From Aureobasidium sp. EXF-3400 (Eukaryota; Ascomycota; Dothideomycetes; Dothideales; Saccotheciaceae), in NCBI GenBank assembly GCA_024195585.1, contig SWBL01000009.1:248001-312000 (forward strand): DNA of 64,000 nucleotides. The letters are read 5' to 3'. Below are positions 35,277-44,187 of the stretch, in pieces. Below the pieces are notes generated by a model. The model was not told where the DNA came from. It saw nothing but the letters and a program-made list of their open reading frames with translations, and ran no database searches. The position numbers were made by a program, and so were the translations under genes. The stretch's first letter is position 1, and every line of letters begins with the position of its first letter.

Positions 35277-35808
35277 TATCCTTTCCTCTGCTTGCCATTG
35301 ATATTACCGGTGTTGCAACCATTGGATTCCAGTCACATCGAGGGTACTTCCAGGTCCCACTTCAATTCTTTTTGCGTGTGTTTGGATCATGTATCTTAGT
35401 CGGAACGTTTGGTTATATACTGCAGTCTGATGCTGCTTTTCATGTATATCTCTGCGCAAAATGCTGGAGTATGGTGGTTTCACACAGTTGTGTGTGATAC
35501 ACGCATATGCAAACCCCATGCTGCAGGAGAAACAGTGCTGAAACAATACCTTCTTGAGGAAAGAGTAGAATGGGGAAGTGGAAATGAGCTGTGGGCAACG
35601 ACGAACTTGAACTTGACTTTGAACTTGAACTTTAATGTCATTCTTGCGACAAAGTTTATAACAATAACAGCCTTGTGTAAGAGGAAGCTGTGGGACAGAA
35701 AAAACCTCGCCATGTACACAAAAGAGGTCTCTTCTTTCTCCTCTTTCCCTTTTGCATCTCTTTCTTCCATCTCATACAAACATCAACATCAACATCCACC
35801 TACGCGCA

Positions 35809-37785
35809 CTACGCACCAACCCCAATCACACCCCCCTCCATACCCTGCCACTCCTCCAGCTCCCCCACGATATCAGGCAACATGCCATCAACATCCTCGT
35901 CCCTAACCCCCAGTGCTCCCACAACTAATCTCCTATACTCTTTCTGCTTATCCCCCATCCCCGCTTGAGCCTGACTATCCACAACCTCCCTCACCAGATT
36001 AACTCTCTGCTCTTTCAACCTCTTAATACTCAAGAGCAAACCTAACTTTTCCATGCCTTCATCTTCATAACCACCCATTTCCATATCTTGATGAGCATGT
36101 TGGGCAGAGACTTGACGGAATAAGTGTTGAAGGTCTGCGGTTTGTTCGTCTTCGATCAAACTCTCACACTGCGAGATAAGATTTGTAAGTTGTCGTTGCA
36201 GACGAGCATCATATTCGTCTTCTTGATCGCTCATTGCAAGCGCCATGGATTGTTTTTTCAACGACTCGATTTCGGCACTGCGGACTTGGACTACTCGCTC
36301 GGCTTCTGCGACGTCGGTTTCGCGTTCGTTGAGTTCGGCGTCGAAGGCTGCGGCTAGCTTTTCTGATTTACTGAGTAGAAGGGGGAAGATTTGAGTTGTT
36401 AGAGCGGATGCTGCTTCGGAGGTGTGGTGGGGTTTTGAGGGGATGGATGTGTTGCTCGGTGCGGAAGCTAAGTGTGGGTTATTCGATGATTGTGTTTCAA
36501 GCGTGGGATCTAGGTTCATGGCTGCGGAGTTGTGAGAGGTTGGGTCCATTTGGAAGGGCGATGAAGACATGGCACGATGGCGACCGTCTCTTCGGCGGCG
36601 GTTGAGTAGGATAATAAGGTCATCTGCTGTTTCTCCTAGATCGTTCGGGATGGTGACGGAAGCATGTCGACCGATGAGACTTCGTACGCACTTCCTTGCA
36701 CCGTTTCTAGCGGCAATGTGGATGGCAGTATCACCGTTTCGATCTTTGATGTTCAGAACGTGCTCGATGTCCGTCGGTGTATATGTTTCCGCCATTTTGG
36801 AGAGGATGCAATCGAGGTAGTAACGAGCGCAAGCATATTTTGACTTTGAAGAGGTGGTTCCTGCAATGTGATGGAAGACGGTGCTGCCGAACCATTCGAC
36901 CATGGGCACAGTAGTCACAAGCCAGCTAGCCAGACGGTCCATTGTGCTCTTGTCGTAGTTGTTTGTGAAGATGACGGCGCGCATCAATGGAGTCTCGCCG
37001 TTGTGACTGATGGCATTGATGTTCGCACCGCGGCCGATAAGGTCCTTAACCACAGCCAGATCTCCCATAGCAGCAGCCCAATGCATAGCAGTATGGCCTT
37101 TTTCGTCGATTGCTCGGTCGAGGTCAACACCGGCGGGTGGAACAGGAGGAGGCTGGAAGGGATCGTTCGGGTTTTCAAGCACCATAAAGTAGTCGAGCAG
37201 CTCATCGGCCCAGATTTGGTGGTGCTGGTCGGCGAGCGACAATTGTTCGTCAGGGTGTTTACGTTTGCGAGAGTCTGTCGGATAGCTATAATCGTCCATG
37301 TATGATTCGGAAGCGACCGTGACATTATCGGGAGTTTCTGATTGATGGTACATCTCAACATCCTCGGAGATGTGAGACATGGCAGGTACCCGGTTGACAG
37401 GCTTCCTGTTGGCGCGCGGCTTGGAAGCAGCAGTTGTGTGTTTGGGAGCAGGCGGCGGACTCCTGTCGCCGGGAGTGTAGTCGAAGATTGGTCTCAGCTT
37501 GTCGAGGACTCTGTTGCGCTCGGCCAGACTGCGACCTTCGGGTAGAGGGATCCATGTGCCTTGATATTTTCCATAGCCACCTTGAACCTTTTCGTGTGTT
37601 CCCTTCTGGACTTCTCGCTCGAGGATGCGTGTGCGGGTTGGCTTGTCGAAGTCGGCGACTTTGAGAATGTGTGTTGCATTGATCCAATTGTCGGAGCGGC
37701 GGCGCATGACATGATTGCCGTCAATGTTGAATTCGTAGACGGGGACATTGCTGTATGTAGCCGAGTAGACGCGATCGTCGGCCAT
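35809..37785 (-). CDS. mbp1: APSES/ankyrin cell-cycle transcription factor, Mbp1/Res type (MBF)
   Basis: A single exon encodes 658 residues. The N-terminal APSES/KilA-N DNA-binding domain (about 5-105) reads VYSATYSNVPVYEF, RRSDNWINATHILKVADFDKPTRTRILEREVQKGTHEKVQGGYGKYQGTWIPL. Ankyrin repeats lie at about 215-395, with GHTAMHWAAAMGDLAVVKDLIGRGANINAISHNGETPLMRAV and NGDTAIHIAARNGARKCVRSLIGRHASVTIPNDLGETADDL. A C-terminal coiled-coil (about 475-620) follows, as in Mbp1 and Swi4, where it contacts the Swi6-type partner. MBF drives G1/S genes through ACGCGT elements. One such hexamer lies in this gene's own upstream region. It is divergent from NDUFB7. Confidence 0.93.
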   Translation of the reverse strand: MADDRVYSATYSNVPVYEFNIDGNHVMRRRSDNWINATHILKVADFDKPTRTRILEREVQKGTHEKVQGGYGKYQGTWIPLPEGRSLAERNRVLDKLRPIFDYTPGDRSPPPAPKHTTAASKPRANRKPVNRVPAMSHISEDVEMYHQSETPDNVTVASESYMDDYSYPTDSRKRKHPDEQLSLADQHHQIWADELLDYFMVLENPNDPFQPPPVPPAGVDLDRAIDEKGHTAMHWAAAMGDLAVVKDLIGRGANINAISHNGETPLMRAVIFTNNYDKSTMDRLASWLVTTVPMVEWFGSTVFHHIAGTTSSKSKYACARYYLDCILSKMAETYTPTDIEHVLNIKDRNGDTAIHIAARNGARKCVRSLIGRHASVTIPNDLGETADDLIILLNRRRRDGRHRAMSSSPFQMDPTSHNSAAMNLDPTLETQSSNNPHLASAPSNTSIPSKPHHTSEAASALTTQIFPLLLSKSEKLAAAFDAELNERETDVAEAERVVQVRSAEIESLKKQSMALAMSDQEDEYDARLQRQLTNLISQCESLIEDEQTADLQHLFRQVSAQHAHQDMEMGGYEDEGMEKLGLLLSIKRLKEQRVNLVREVVDSQAQAGMGDKQKEYRRLVVGALGVRDEDVDGMLPDIVGELEEWQGMEGGVIGVGA

Positions 37786-38186
37786 GGTCGGCTAGGTAGT
37801 GTAGAGACAGACAGAGAGTGAAAGTGAGGGGAGAGGAGGGTCGGAGGTTGCGACGGCTGGTGGAGCTGTCGTCGCGGGGGCGAGATCAAGCCAGATTGAT
37901 TGCTGAGAGAAGGGATTGCTTGACTAGACGACTCATTGAGCACATGCGAGGCTTGTCGGTATTTGGGTGACCCGGATAGCAACTTACCGAAGGTAGCTTG
38001 GATGCGACACACGACCAAGACACGGTCCTGGAGGAAGACGTGAGGACGCGTTGTGAAGGGCCTTGGCGCCTGCCCTCAGTGAACGACTTCCATCGGCCTT
38101 GGCGTTCCGTCGCTGCTGCCGACCAATGCGACCGCATTCAATGTCATAGCTGCTGCACCTGCCTGCTACCAAATCACGACACAACC
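37786..38186. promoter_or_regulatory. Divergent promoter mbp1 / NDUFB7 with ACGCGT site
   Basis: A 401-bp region between two divergent start codons. A perfect ACGCGT hexamer, the MluI cell-cycle box core recognised by Mbp1-type proteins, lies at 38046-38051, about 260 bp from the mbp1 ATG and 136 bp from the NDUFB7 ATG. Autoregulation is an inference. The 6-mer also occurs by chance about once per 4 kb. Confidence 0.4.
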
Positions 38187-38735
38187 ATGACCATCTCCGA
38201 GACAATCAAGCATGCCGTCGGCCTCGAGGCTGGTCCTTCGACCCGTACGTTTCCTGAAATCACCCATCGTCAATTGCACCTGGCACGCCCACTTCGATCC
38301 CGCTCGCGCGCAAACAACCTCCCGTCCTGCAACCCTACTCTACATTCTCGCGTGTCAATTGCACTGCCTAGAACACCATGCTGATGGACCTCCGAATCTA
38401 TAGCTGCTTCCCGCGAGGAAATGTCCGACGCAAGACTCCCCATCGCTTACAGAGACACCTGCGCCCACCTCTTGATCCCGCTGAACCGCTGCCGACACAA
38501 CGAGTACTACCTTCCCTGGAAGTGCGAGGTATGATGACTTTCCAGCATCCTTCGACCCTCAAATATCCACATTCCGGCTACCCGATCATATTCTACAAAA
38601 CAACCCTCTGACCCAAACACCTCTAAACAGAACGAGAGACACTCTTACGAAAAGTGCCAATACGAGGAGTTCAAGAAGCGCGTCGCAAAGATGGACGAGT
38701 TGAGAGCCGCAAAGGGTGGCGAGAGAAGCAACTAA
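38187..38735 (+). CDS. Complex I subunit NDUFB7 (B18)
   Basis: Three exons, 38187-38244, 38404-38528 and 38631-38735, give 95 residues. After MTISETIKHAVGLEAGPST the chain continues with MSDARLPIAYRDTCAHLLIPLNRCRHNEYYLPWKCENERHSYEKCQYEEFKKRV. The four cysteines form twin CX9C motifs (CAHLLIPLNRC and CENERHSYEKC), the signature of this subunit, oxidised by the Mia40 pathway in the intermembrane space. It is an accessory subunit of NADH:ubiquinone oxidoreductase on the inner membrane. The length matches the family. Introns are 159 and 102 bp, longer than most here. Phases close exactly. Confidence 0.93.
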
Positions 38736-39384
38736 GAGATCATCCATCCTCTCTCTATACATATTCCACGCTCGTCTTTCTCCTTCCCGCATACCGCAAG
38801 GACAGCAAAATACAATATCCAGGCGCTTTTGCTTTTGTTCTGTTATTGAAAGGCTTCGAAATCTTATCGGCGACTGCATCACTCCAAGTGACCCTCTTCC
38901 TCTCGACTTTACATAAAGAGAAGCAATAATTCTGTTGGATTTAAAGATGCTAAAAATCGTGCTAATGAAGCAGATCTCTCGTCTGAGAGACTAATGTCTC
39001 GCAAGTTTCGGAGGTGCTCTCGCCAGAGTAGATTGCAAGAGAAACCAAGGAGAAGAAACAATAAGGATGAGAAAAATCAATTACCGCTTCTCTTGCGTAA
39101 GGCTTCTGAACTCCAATCGGCCGTGAAAGATAAGATATGCTCGTTATAAATGCAATGCATGCTGTGCTAATGGAACAGACCCATGCTCGTAAGTCTCAGC
39201 GTTTCTCTCGGGTTTCCCTCCCCTGTGTAGATCGTAAAAAGGAAAAGAAAATCAAGAAACAGGAAGATAGTTGAAGGAAAGGGTTGGCCGTGGTCTCGTG
39301 TGAAAGACTCCCAAGCGAAGCTGGAAGTCTGCAAGGGTCGTCTCGCAGAATGTCGTGAGTGTCGAAGTATCGCAATGCTGTTGA
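38736..39384. other. Intergenic, convergent 3' ends
   Basis: Two related words, GTGCTAATGAAGCAGA at about 38957 and GTGCTAATGGAACAGA at about 39162, are about 200 bp apart, each followed by CTCGT/CTCGTAAG text. They may be a small decayed duplication. Nothing else was found in the 3' regions of NDUFB7 and the BRCT-WGR gene. Confidence 0.4.
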
Positions 39385-40954
39385 TCAGGTCTGAAGGGCA
39401 GGTGCGTCAACCATGTTGTAGTCCTGCTCAACTCCAGACTCAATGCTGTCAGCACAACCGTCAACCTGCATCTCAGCATCTCTGCCAGCAGCCTTGGTAG
39501 CAACATAGCCATCGTCCATCTCCTCGTCTTCTGCCTGGCTTTCTTCTTCCTCACTGCCATCGTCCTCTTCCTCATCGTCATCCGAATCAATGACCACAAC
39601 CTCCGTAGGCTCGTTCTGCTTGTTCTTCTCGTTTCTTCTGTTTTGCTTGTTGAGCTCCAGTCTTCTCAACTTCTTGACCTCTTCCTTGAATGCCTTCTTG
39701 GATGCTTCTTTAGCTGCCATGACTTCTTGGCTTCTGTCTGCGGCCTGACCGAACAAGTCGTAGACGGTCTTGTTGTCTTGATGAGTGTAGTGAGATCCGT
39801 CGGCCATGGTACCACGAGGCTCTCCCTCGGCTGGCAAGCGGTATCTATACTTCAGTTTTGCAAAAGCTGCCTCCAAACTCTTTTCCTTCTCTTCTGGATT
39901 TTCGACTTCTGCCTTTGCGGTTGTCTTGCCTTTCTTGGTTATCTTAGACAGCTTTCCAAGAGGGGAGTTCTTTCCAGGTGCAACGACAGTAATCTTGGGG
40001 CGAGGCAGAGGAGCCAAGGAAGGACCATCGGTGAACTTCTTGACACGTGCGTCCCAATTGACTCCGGTAAAGGCCTTGAAGTTATCGCGCAGACATTTGA
40101 AGGCAGTGGCGAAGTTTACGTTGTTGACAGTGGTAACATCTTCGTACTTGCTCACAGGAATGTAAGCTGGAACCTGGACAGAGACAGCGTATGAGTGGGG
40201 TGTGGAGTTGGTTTCGTAGAGCTGCGTGAAGAAGGAGATGGTCAGTAGACTTCGACAAACAACCACACGGAGCAAGACTTACAGTGATACAAGCTCTGTC
40301 CAAACGGGAAAGCTCGACCGAAGCCTTGGTAACAACGATTTCGTAGAGGAAGCCAGTGTCGTCCATATAGATGTGGTGGTTATCACTCATCAGATCATCC
40401 TTGGCCTGTTTGGCTCCCTTGGCAAACTGCTGGGCCAGAGCATGCTGTTTCGCAGACGATTCTTCCTCCTCGCTGGAGCCTCCGCCTTCTTCTTCGCTGC
40501 TTCCCTCGTCGCTGATGTGAGCAACTTCATTGGTGTGTTGCATGAATGCATCAGCATAGTTGATTCTCTCAGCGTCCTTCTTCTTTTTCTCTTTCTCCTT
40601 TTCCGCACGCTTCTTCTCGCGTTCGGCGGCTCTAGCTTCCTTGGCTTCTTGCTTCAGATGCTCAGCATCGATGGTAGTCCAGAGGTATTTGTTTTCAGTG
40701 ACACGACCGGTTTGGCGCAATTTATCGTCGAACCACTCATAGTCGATGACCTTGATGTCGTTTTCGAGCGCGGTCTTCACTTCGGGGACGCGAGAACGCC
40801 AGTTGGCTTCGGTGACGACGAGATGAGTGGTGGAGGAGGTGAGTTTGCGGTTGAAGGTGCCGCCGTTGGCTTCCGTCCACTTTTGGAGGTTGGCGAGTGG
40901 CGCCTCGAAAGTGCCCGAGAAGCAGATGACGGCGTTCTTGAATCTGGGAGGCAT
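39385..40954 (-). CDS. BRCT-WGR domain nuclear protein lacking a PARP domain
   Basis: Two minus-strand exons, 40954-40283 and 40221-39385, split by a 61-bp intron, give 502 residues. The N-terminal BRCT domain (about 1-90) has AVICFSGTF, NGGTFNRKLTSSTTHLVV and IKVIDYEWFDDKLRQ. A Lys/Glu-rich coil and an acidic Ser/Glu stretch follow. A WGR-like domain (about 193-300) has HIYMDDTGFLYEIVVTKASVELSRLDRACITLYETNSTPHSYAV and FATAFKCLRDNFKAFTGVNWDARV. The Trp-Gly-Arg signature itself is not present. The C-terminus is a charged coiled region with poly-acidic tracts. Fungal PARPs begin with BRCT and WGR, but here the chain stops before any regulatory or catalytic PARP domain. It probably acts at DNA breaks as a scaffold. 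Confidence 0.82.
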
Positions 40955-41603
40955 TGTTCCAGTCGGTTCAGTAAAGATCGTAGAGATAAATGCTGATTGA
41001 GAAGGTTGAGTTGTATGATGAGATCTTGCGAATACTTGTCAGTCCCAAGCTGTGGCAGAGACGAGGATCAGTAGGATACCTACCCTGATGAGGAGAACCT
41101 TGAACCGGCAAGGCTGTGTGTCGAAAGACCAGATGGTCTAAGAATTGTCGTAATTTGTAGTAAAGATCTCTGCAAGATCTAGAGTGTCGAGCGAACGGCG
41201 ATCTTGATCAATTGGGTGAATGTGATATGATGTGATAGATGACAATTGATGTAAGAAGCGGTGATGTGAGGATGAATGTATGAAGCAAGGAGATGTTGAA
41301 GGCTAGGTGTTGAGAGAGAAGAAGTAAGAAGTGGTGGATGTTTATATAAGTCTGAAGGAGCAAGGAAAGAAGCAGGTGTGAACTGAATGGAGAGAGTACT
41401 TGCCAATTCGAGCCAAGTGACCGAGGCAGCAAAGTGAACCCACCTTGAAGAGCAGATGACAATAGACAATAGAAGACAATGGACAAATTGCGATATTCTT
41501 TACTGGAAGGCGACGTACTCAGTATGTGGCATGCGAGTCTGGAGGGTCAAAGGTAACTCCAATCGGGTCATATTCTATTCTATTATTTTTGTTCGTTATG
41601 TGA
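40955..41603. other. Intergenic between two minus-strand genes
   Basis: This region contains the promoter of the BRCT-WGR gene and the 3' UTR of trpC. On the minus strand it is T/C-rich at about 41240-41350, with a TATATAAA-like word at about 41341-41348. No gene is supported. Confidence 0.4.
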
Positions 41604-43913
41604 TCAAGCGCCAGTCTTGACAGCAGTGACGAACTCGCGGATCTTTGATAGACTCTGCTCGCCATCCTCTTCAACTCCACTGCTGACATCCAAGATAGCA
41701 ACTTGACTGATGTTCGAGGCGAGTCCGCCGAACACTTGCTTCACGTTGCTGGGGTTGAGTCCACCAGCAAGCATGATCCGTAGACCGCTGTCTTTTTGCA
41801 AGAGCTCTTGGACCTTGGTCAAGTCCACTTGCTCGCCAGAACCGCCAGCACCAGAATCGACCAGCGGCAGGGCGTGGTATCCACGAGTAGCAAGACCAGC
41901 ATCACCAGGATGGAAAGCGCGAATGACGGGCACAGGGATCAGTGATGCCCACTCAATGGGCTCAGATCCATGTAGTTGCACAATATCAAGACCGAGAAGC
42001 TTTTGCTGTTCTAGGACGTATGACAGTGGCTGGTTCTGGAAGACACCAACAAGTGATGCGTGTTGCGGGTGAGCCAGGCTCTGTGATGAGGTATGGTCGA
42101 AGTAGTTTGTTGCGGACACAGGCGATGATTCGTCTGCCGCTGCCTTATTCGATCCAGCACGAGGCGTCTCGTGGATGACTTTTGAAATTTGAAGAGCGGT
42201 CTCGTTAGACACGCATCGCTTGCGGCCCTTGACTAGAATAATGCCAATGAAGTCTGCACCGGCCTCTATAGCAGCCTTGGCCGCTTCAGGAGTGCGAGTG
42301 CCACAAATCTTCACCATCGGAGACTTCTTGGCCTCTCCCTGTGCAGATTTTACACTACCACCGAGCAGTTCGGAAATGAATTGGGCGGTGTCTTTTGCGC
42401 GCATCAGAGCCTCACCAACAAGGACAGCGCCCACACCGTTCTTCTGGTAGGGGACAACATCTTGCGAGCCAGCAATACCGCTGAGAGCGCAGACGATAGT
42501 CTCCTTAGGTACCAGCGACATGAGACGGCTGGTGGTTTCCAAGTCGACTTCAAAGTTTGTGAGGTTGCGGTTGTTGACACCAATGACCTTTGAGCCCATC
42601 TCAACAGCGATCTTCATTTCCTCCTCGTTGTTGACCTCAACCAAAGGCTCCATACCGAGAGATTGCGAGTACTTGTATAGCCTATGAAGGGTTTCGATAT
42701 CGAGCATTTTGACGATGAGCAAGACAGTGTCTGCACCAGCCAATCTAGCTTCAATAATTTGGTACTCGTCAAAGACGAACTCCTTACGCAAAACAGCAGG
42801 ACGGTTGGGCATGCCAGCCAGCGCTTGGCGGACAGCCTTGAGGTCGTCGATGCTGCCCTTAAACCAATCAGGCTCGGTCAAGACAGAGATGGTACTGGCA
42901 CCGGCGAGGGCATAGATGCGAGCTTGTGCAGGGGCGCAAGTGGAGATTGATATTATACCCTTGGAGGGAGAGGCGCGTTTGATCTCAGCCATCAAGGACA
43001 ATTGGTAAGGAGATTGCTTGAGACGGTCGGCGAAGGAGATGAGAGGGGGCGAGAGATCCAAATCATAAGCAGCTTGGAGGTCGATAGGTCTCTGCGAAGG
43101 AATCTCTTTCTGAGCAGCGACCAGTTCCTTGCGACGGGCGAAGATCTTCTCGAGGATGTTTGTCTGCTTGTCCTTGGTCTGTCCGTTGGTCTTTGCTGCT
43201 TGAGCATTCGACTTGGCCTCCTTCTGCAGACGTTCGTTCTCAGCCCAGGTACCACCCTGCATGTACAAGAAGTTCTTAATTTGCAGTCTTCCTTCCTCGG
43301 TCAAGATACTCTCAGGGTGGTATTGGACACCCTCGATAACGTATTCCTTGTGGCGCACACCCATAATGACGCCCTTTCCTCCATCGGGACCAACGGCAAT
43401 CCAAGAAGAAACCTCGAGGCATTCGGGAAGAGTGGGGTGGGTTCCGGCGAGCGAGTGGTAGCGGGTGACGGGAATGTCCTGAGGGATGTTTGCGTAGACA
43501 CCTTTGGCATCGTGTCGCAAAGGCGAAGTCTTGCCGTGCAGAATTTCGCCAGTCTTCTCGACAGTACCACCGAAGACCGAGTAGATGCATTGTTCACCCA
43601 TGCAGACACCAAAGATGGGAATCTTTCCAGCGAAGTGACGAATGGCATCCTTGCTAACACCAGAGTCTGTTTCGGGGTGGCCGGGACCAGGACTGATGAC
43701 CAGCTGTGTTGGGTTTTTGGCGATCAAGTCGTCGATTGAGATTTCATCATTGCGGTAGACGGTGACGGTTGCGCCCTCGAGACACAAGTATTGGTAGACG
43801 TTCCAGGTAAAGGAATCGTAGTTGTCAATGAGAACGAGGTTGGAGGCGGTGGGAATTGGAGCGGCGGGCTCGGCGTTGAAGGGCGAATGATCGACCAGGC
43901 CCAGGTTAGACAT
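41604..43913 (-). CDS. trpC: Trifunctional tryptophan biosynthesis protein TrpC
   Basis: An uninterrupted frame of 769 residues from [10 protein letters not shown], close to the length of other filamentous-ascomycete TrpC proteins. Domain order: a glutamine amidotransferase (about 25-225) with nucleophile Cys104 in FGVCMGEQ and His199/Glu201 in VQYHPES; indole-3-glycerol-phosphate synthase (about 255-515) with [13 protein letters not shown] and [13 protein letters not shown]; phosphoribosylanthranilate isomerase (about 525-769) with [11 protein letters not shown] and [12 protein letters not shown]. It supplies ammonia to anthranilate synthase and carries out two later steps to tryptophan. The frame stays open 91 codons further upstream (to 44186), but that part has no homology character and would overlap the divergent gene, so the start is placed at 43913. 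Confidence 0.96.
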   Translation of the reverse strand: MSNLGLVDHSPFNAEPAAPIPTASNLVLIDNYDSFTWNVYQYLCLEGATVTVYRNDEISIDDLIAKNPTQLVISPGPGHPETDSGVSKDAIRHFAGKIPIFGVCMGEQCIYSVFGGTVEKTGEILHGKTSPLRHDAKGVYANIPQDIPVTRYHSLAGTHPTLPECLEVSSWIAVGPDGGKGVIMGVRHKEYVIEGVQYHPESILTEEGRLQIKNFLYMQGGTWAENERLQKEAKSNAQAAKTNGQTKDKQTNILEKIFARRKELVAAQKEIPSQRPIDLQAAYDLDLSPPLISFADRLKQSPYQLSLMAEIKRASPSKGIISISTCAPAQARIYALAGASTISVLTEPDWFKGSIDDLKAVRQALAGMPNRPAVLRKEFVFDEYQIIEARLAGADTVLLIVKMLDIETLHRLYKYSQSLGMEPLVEVNNEEEMKIAVEMGSKVIGVNNRNLTNFEVDLETTSRLMSLVPKETIVCALSGIAGSQDVVPYQKNGVGAVLVGEALMRAKDTAQFISELLGGSVKSAQGEAKKSPMVKICGTRTPEAAKAAIEAGADFIGIILVKGRKRCVSNETALQISKVIHETPRAGSNKAAADESSPVSATNYFDHTSSQSLAHPQHASLVGVFQNQPLSYVLEQQKLLGLDIVQLHGSEPIEWASLIPVPVIRAFHPGDAGLATRGYHALPLVDSGAGGSGEQVDLTKVQELLQKDSGLRIMLAGGLNPSNVKQVFGGLASNISQVAILDVSSGVEEDGEQSLSKIREFVTAVKTGA

Positions 43914-44187
43914 GTTGTAAGCAGCTCTCTTCTTGTCGGGTTTGGCAATTGGAGAGACAGAGGCGGAGGGATGAATAAGAATGTACAAAGCGAGTGAGTC
44001 AGTGCTCGGCACGGCTTCCCCAGATTTCACGAGCTCGCTCGTTCCCTCCAAAGTCGCGTTTCGTTTTGCAGCTACCATTTCGAGACCATCAATAACACCT
44101 TCTGTCGCCTTTCCACCCGTCGCGCGATTTGCCTTTCCTTTCTTCCTGGAACGGCGCGTATGCTCATACACTAAAGCTACCTGCACA
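43914..44187. promoter_or_regulatory. Divergent promoter trpC / NUP188
   Basis: The two starts are only 274 bp apart, so the promoters must overlap. TGAGTCA at 43995-44001, about 82 bp upstream of the trpC ATG, is a perfect AP-1/GCN4-type site, the target of the cross-pathway-control activator (CPC1/CpcA) that induces amino-acid biosynthesis genes on starvation. This gives trpC a plausible mode of regulation. An effect on NUP188 is unknown. Confidence 0.55.

Larger units (their letters stand above)
33060..35808. other. 2.7-kb AT-rich non-coding region with hairpin repeats
   Basis: There is no gene between the zinc-motif protein and the Mbp1 gene. The region contains three copies of a palindromic element of about 110-160 bp (separate entries), spaced about 720-775 bp. 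Weaker similarity between the intervening segments, for example 34087-34150 and 34854-34910, suggests a decayed tandem array. Frames over 60 codons here are fortuitous. Confidence 0.55.

Noticed and set aside
36984..38018. Minus-strand frames of 125 and 174 codons over the APSES gene
   Set aside because: They are out-of-frame shadows of the mbp1 coding sequence and its leader.
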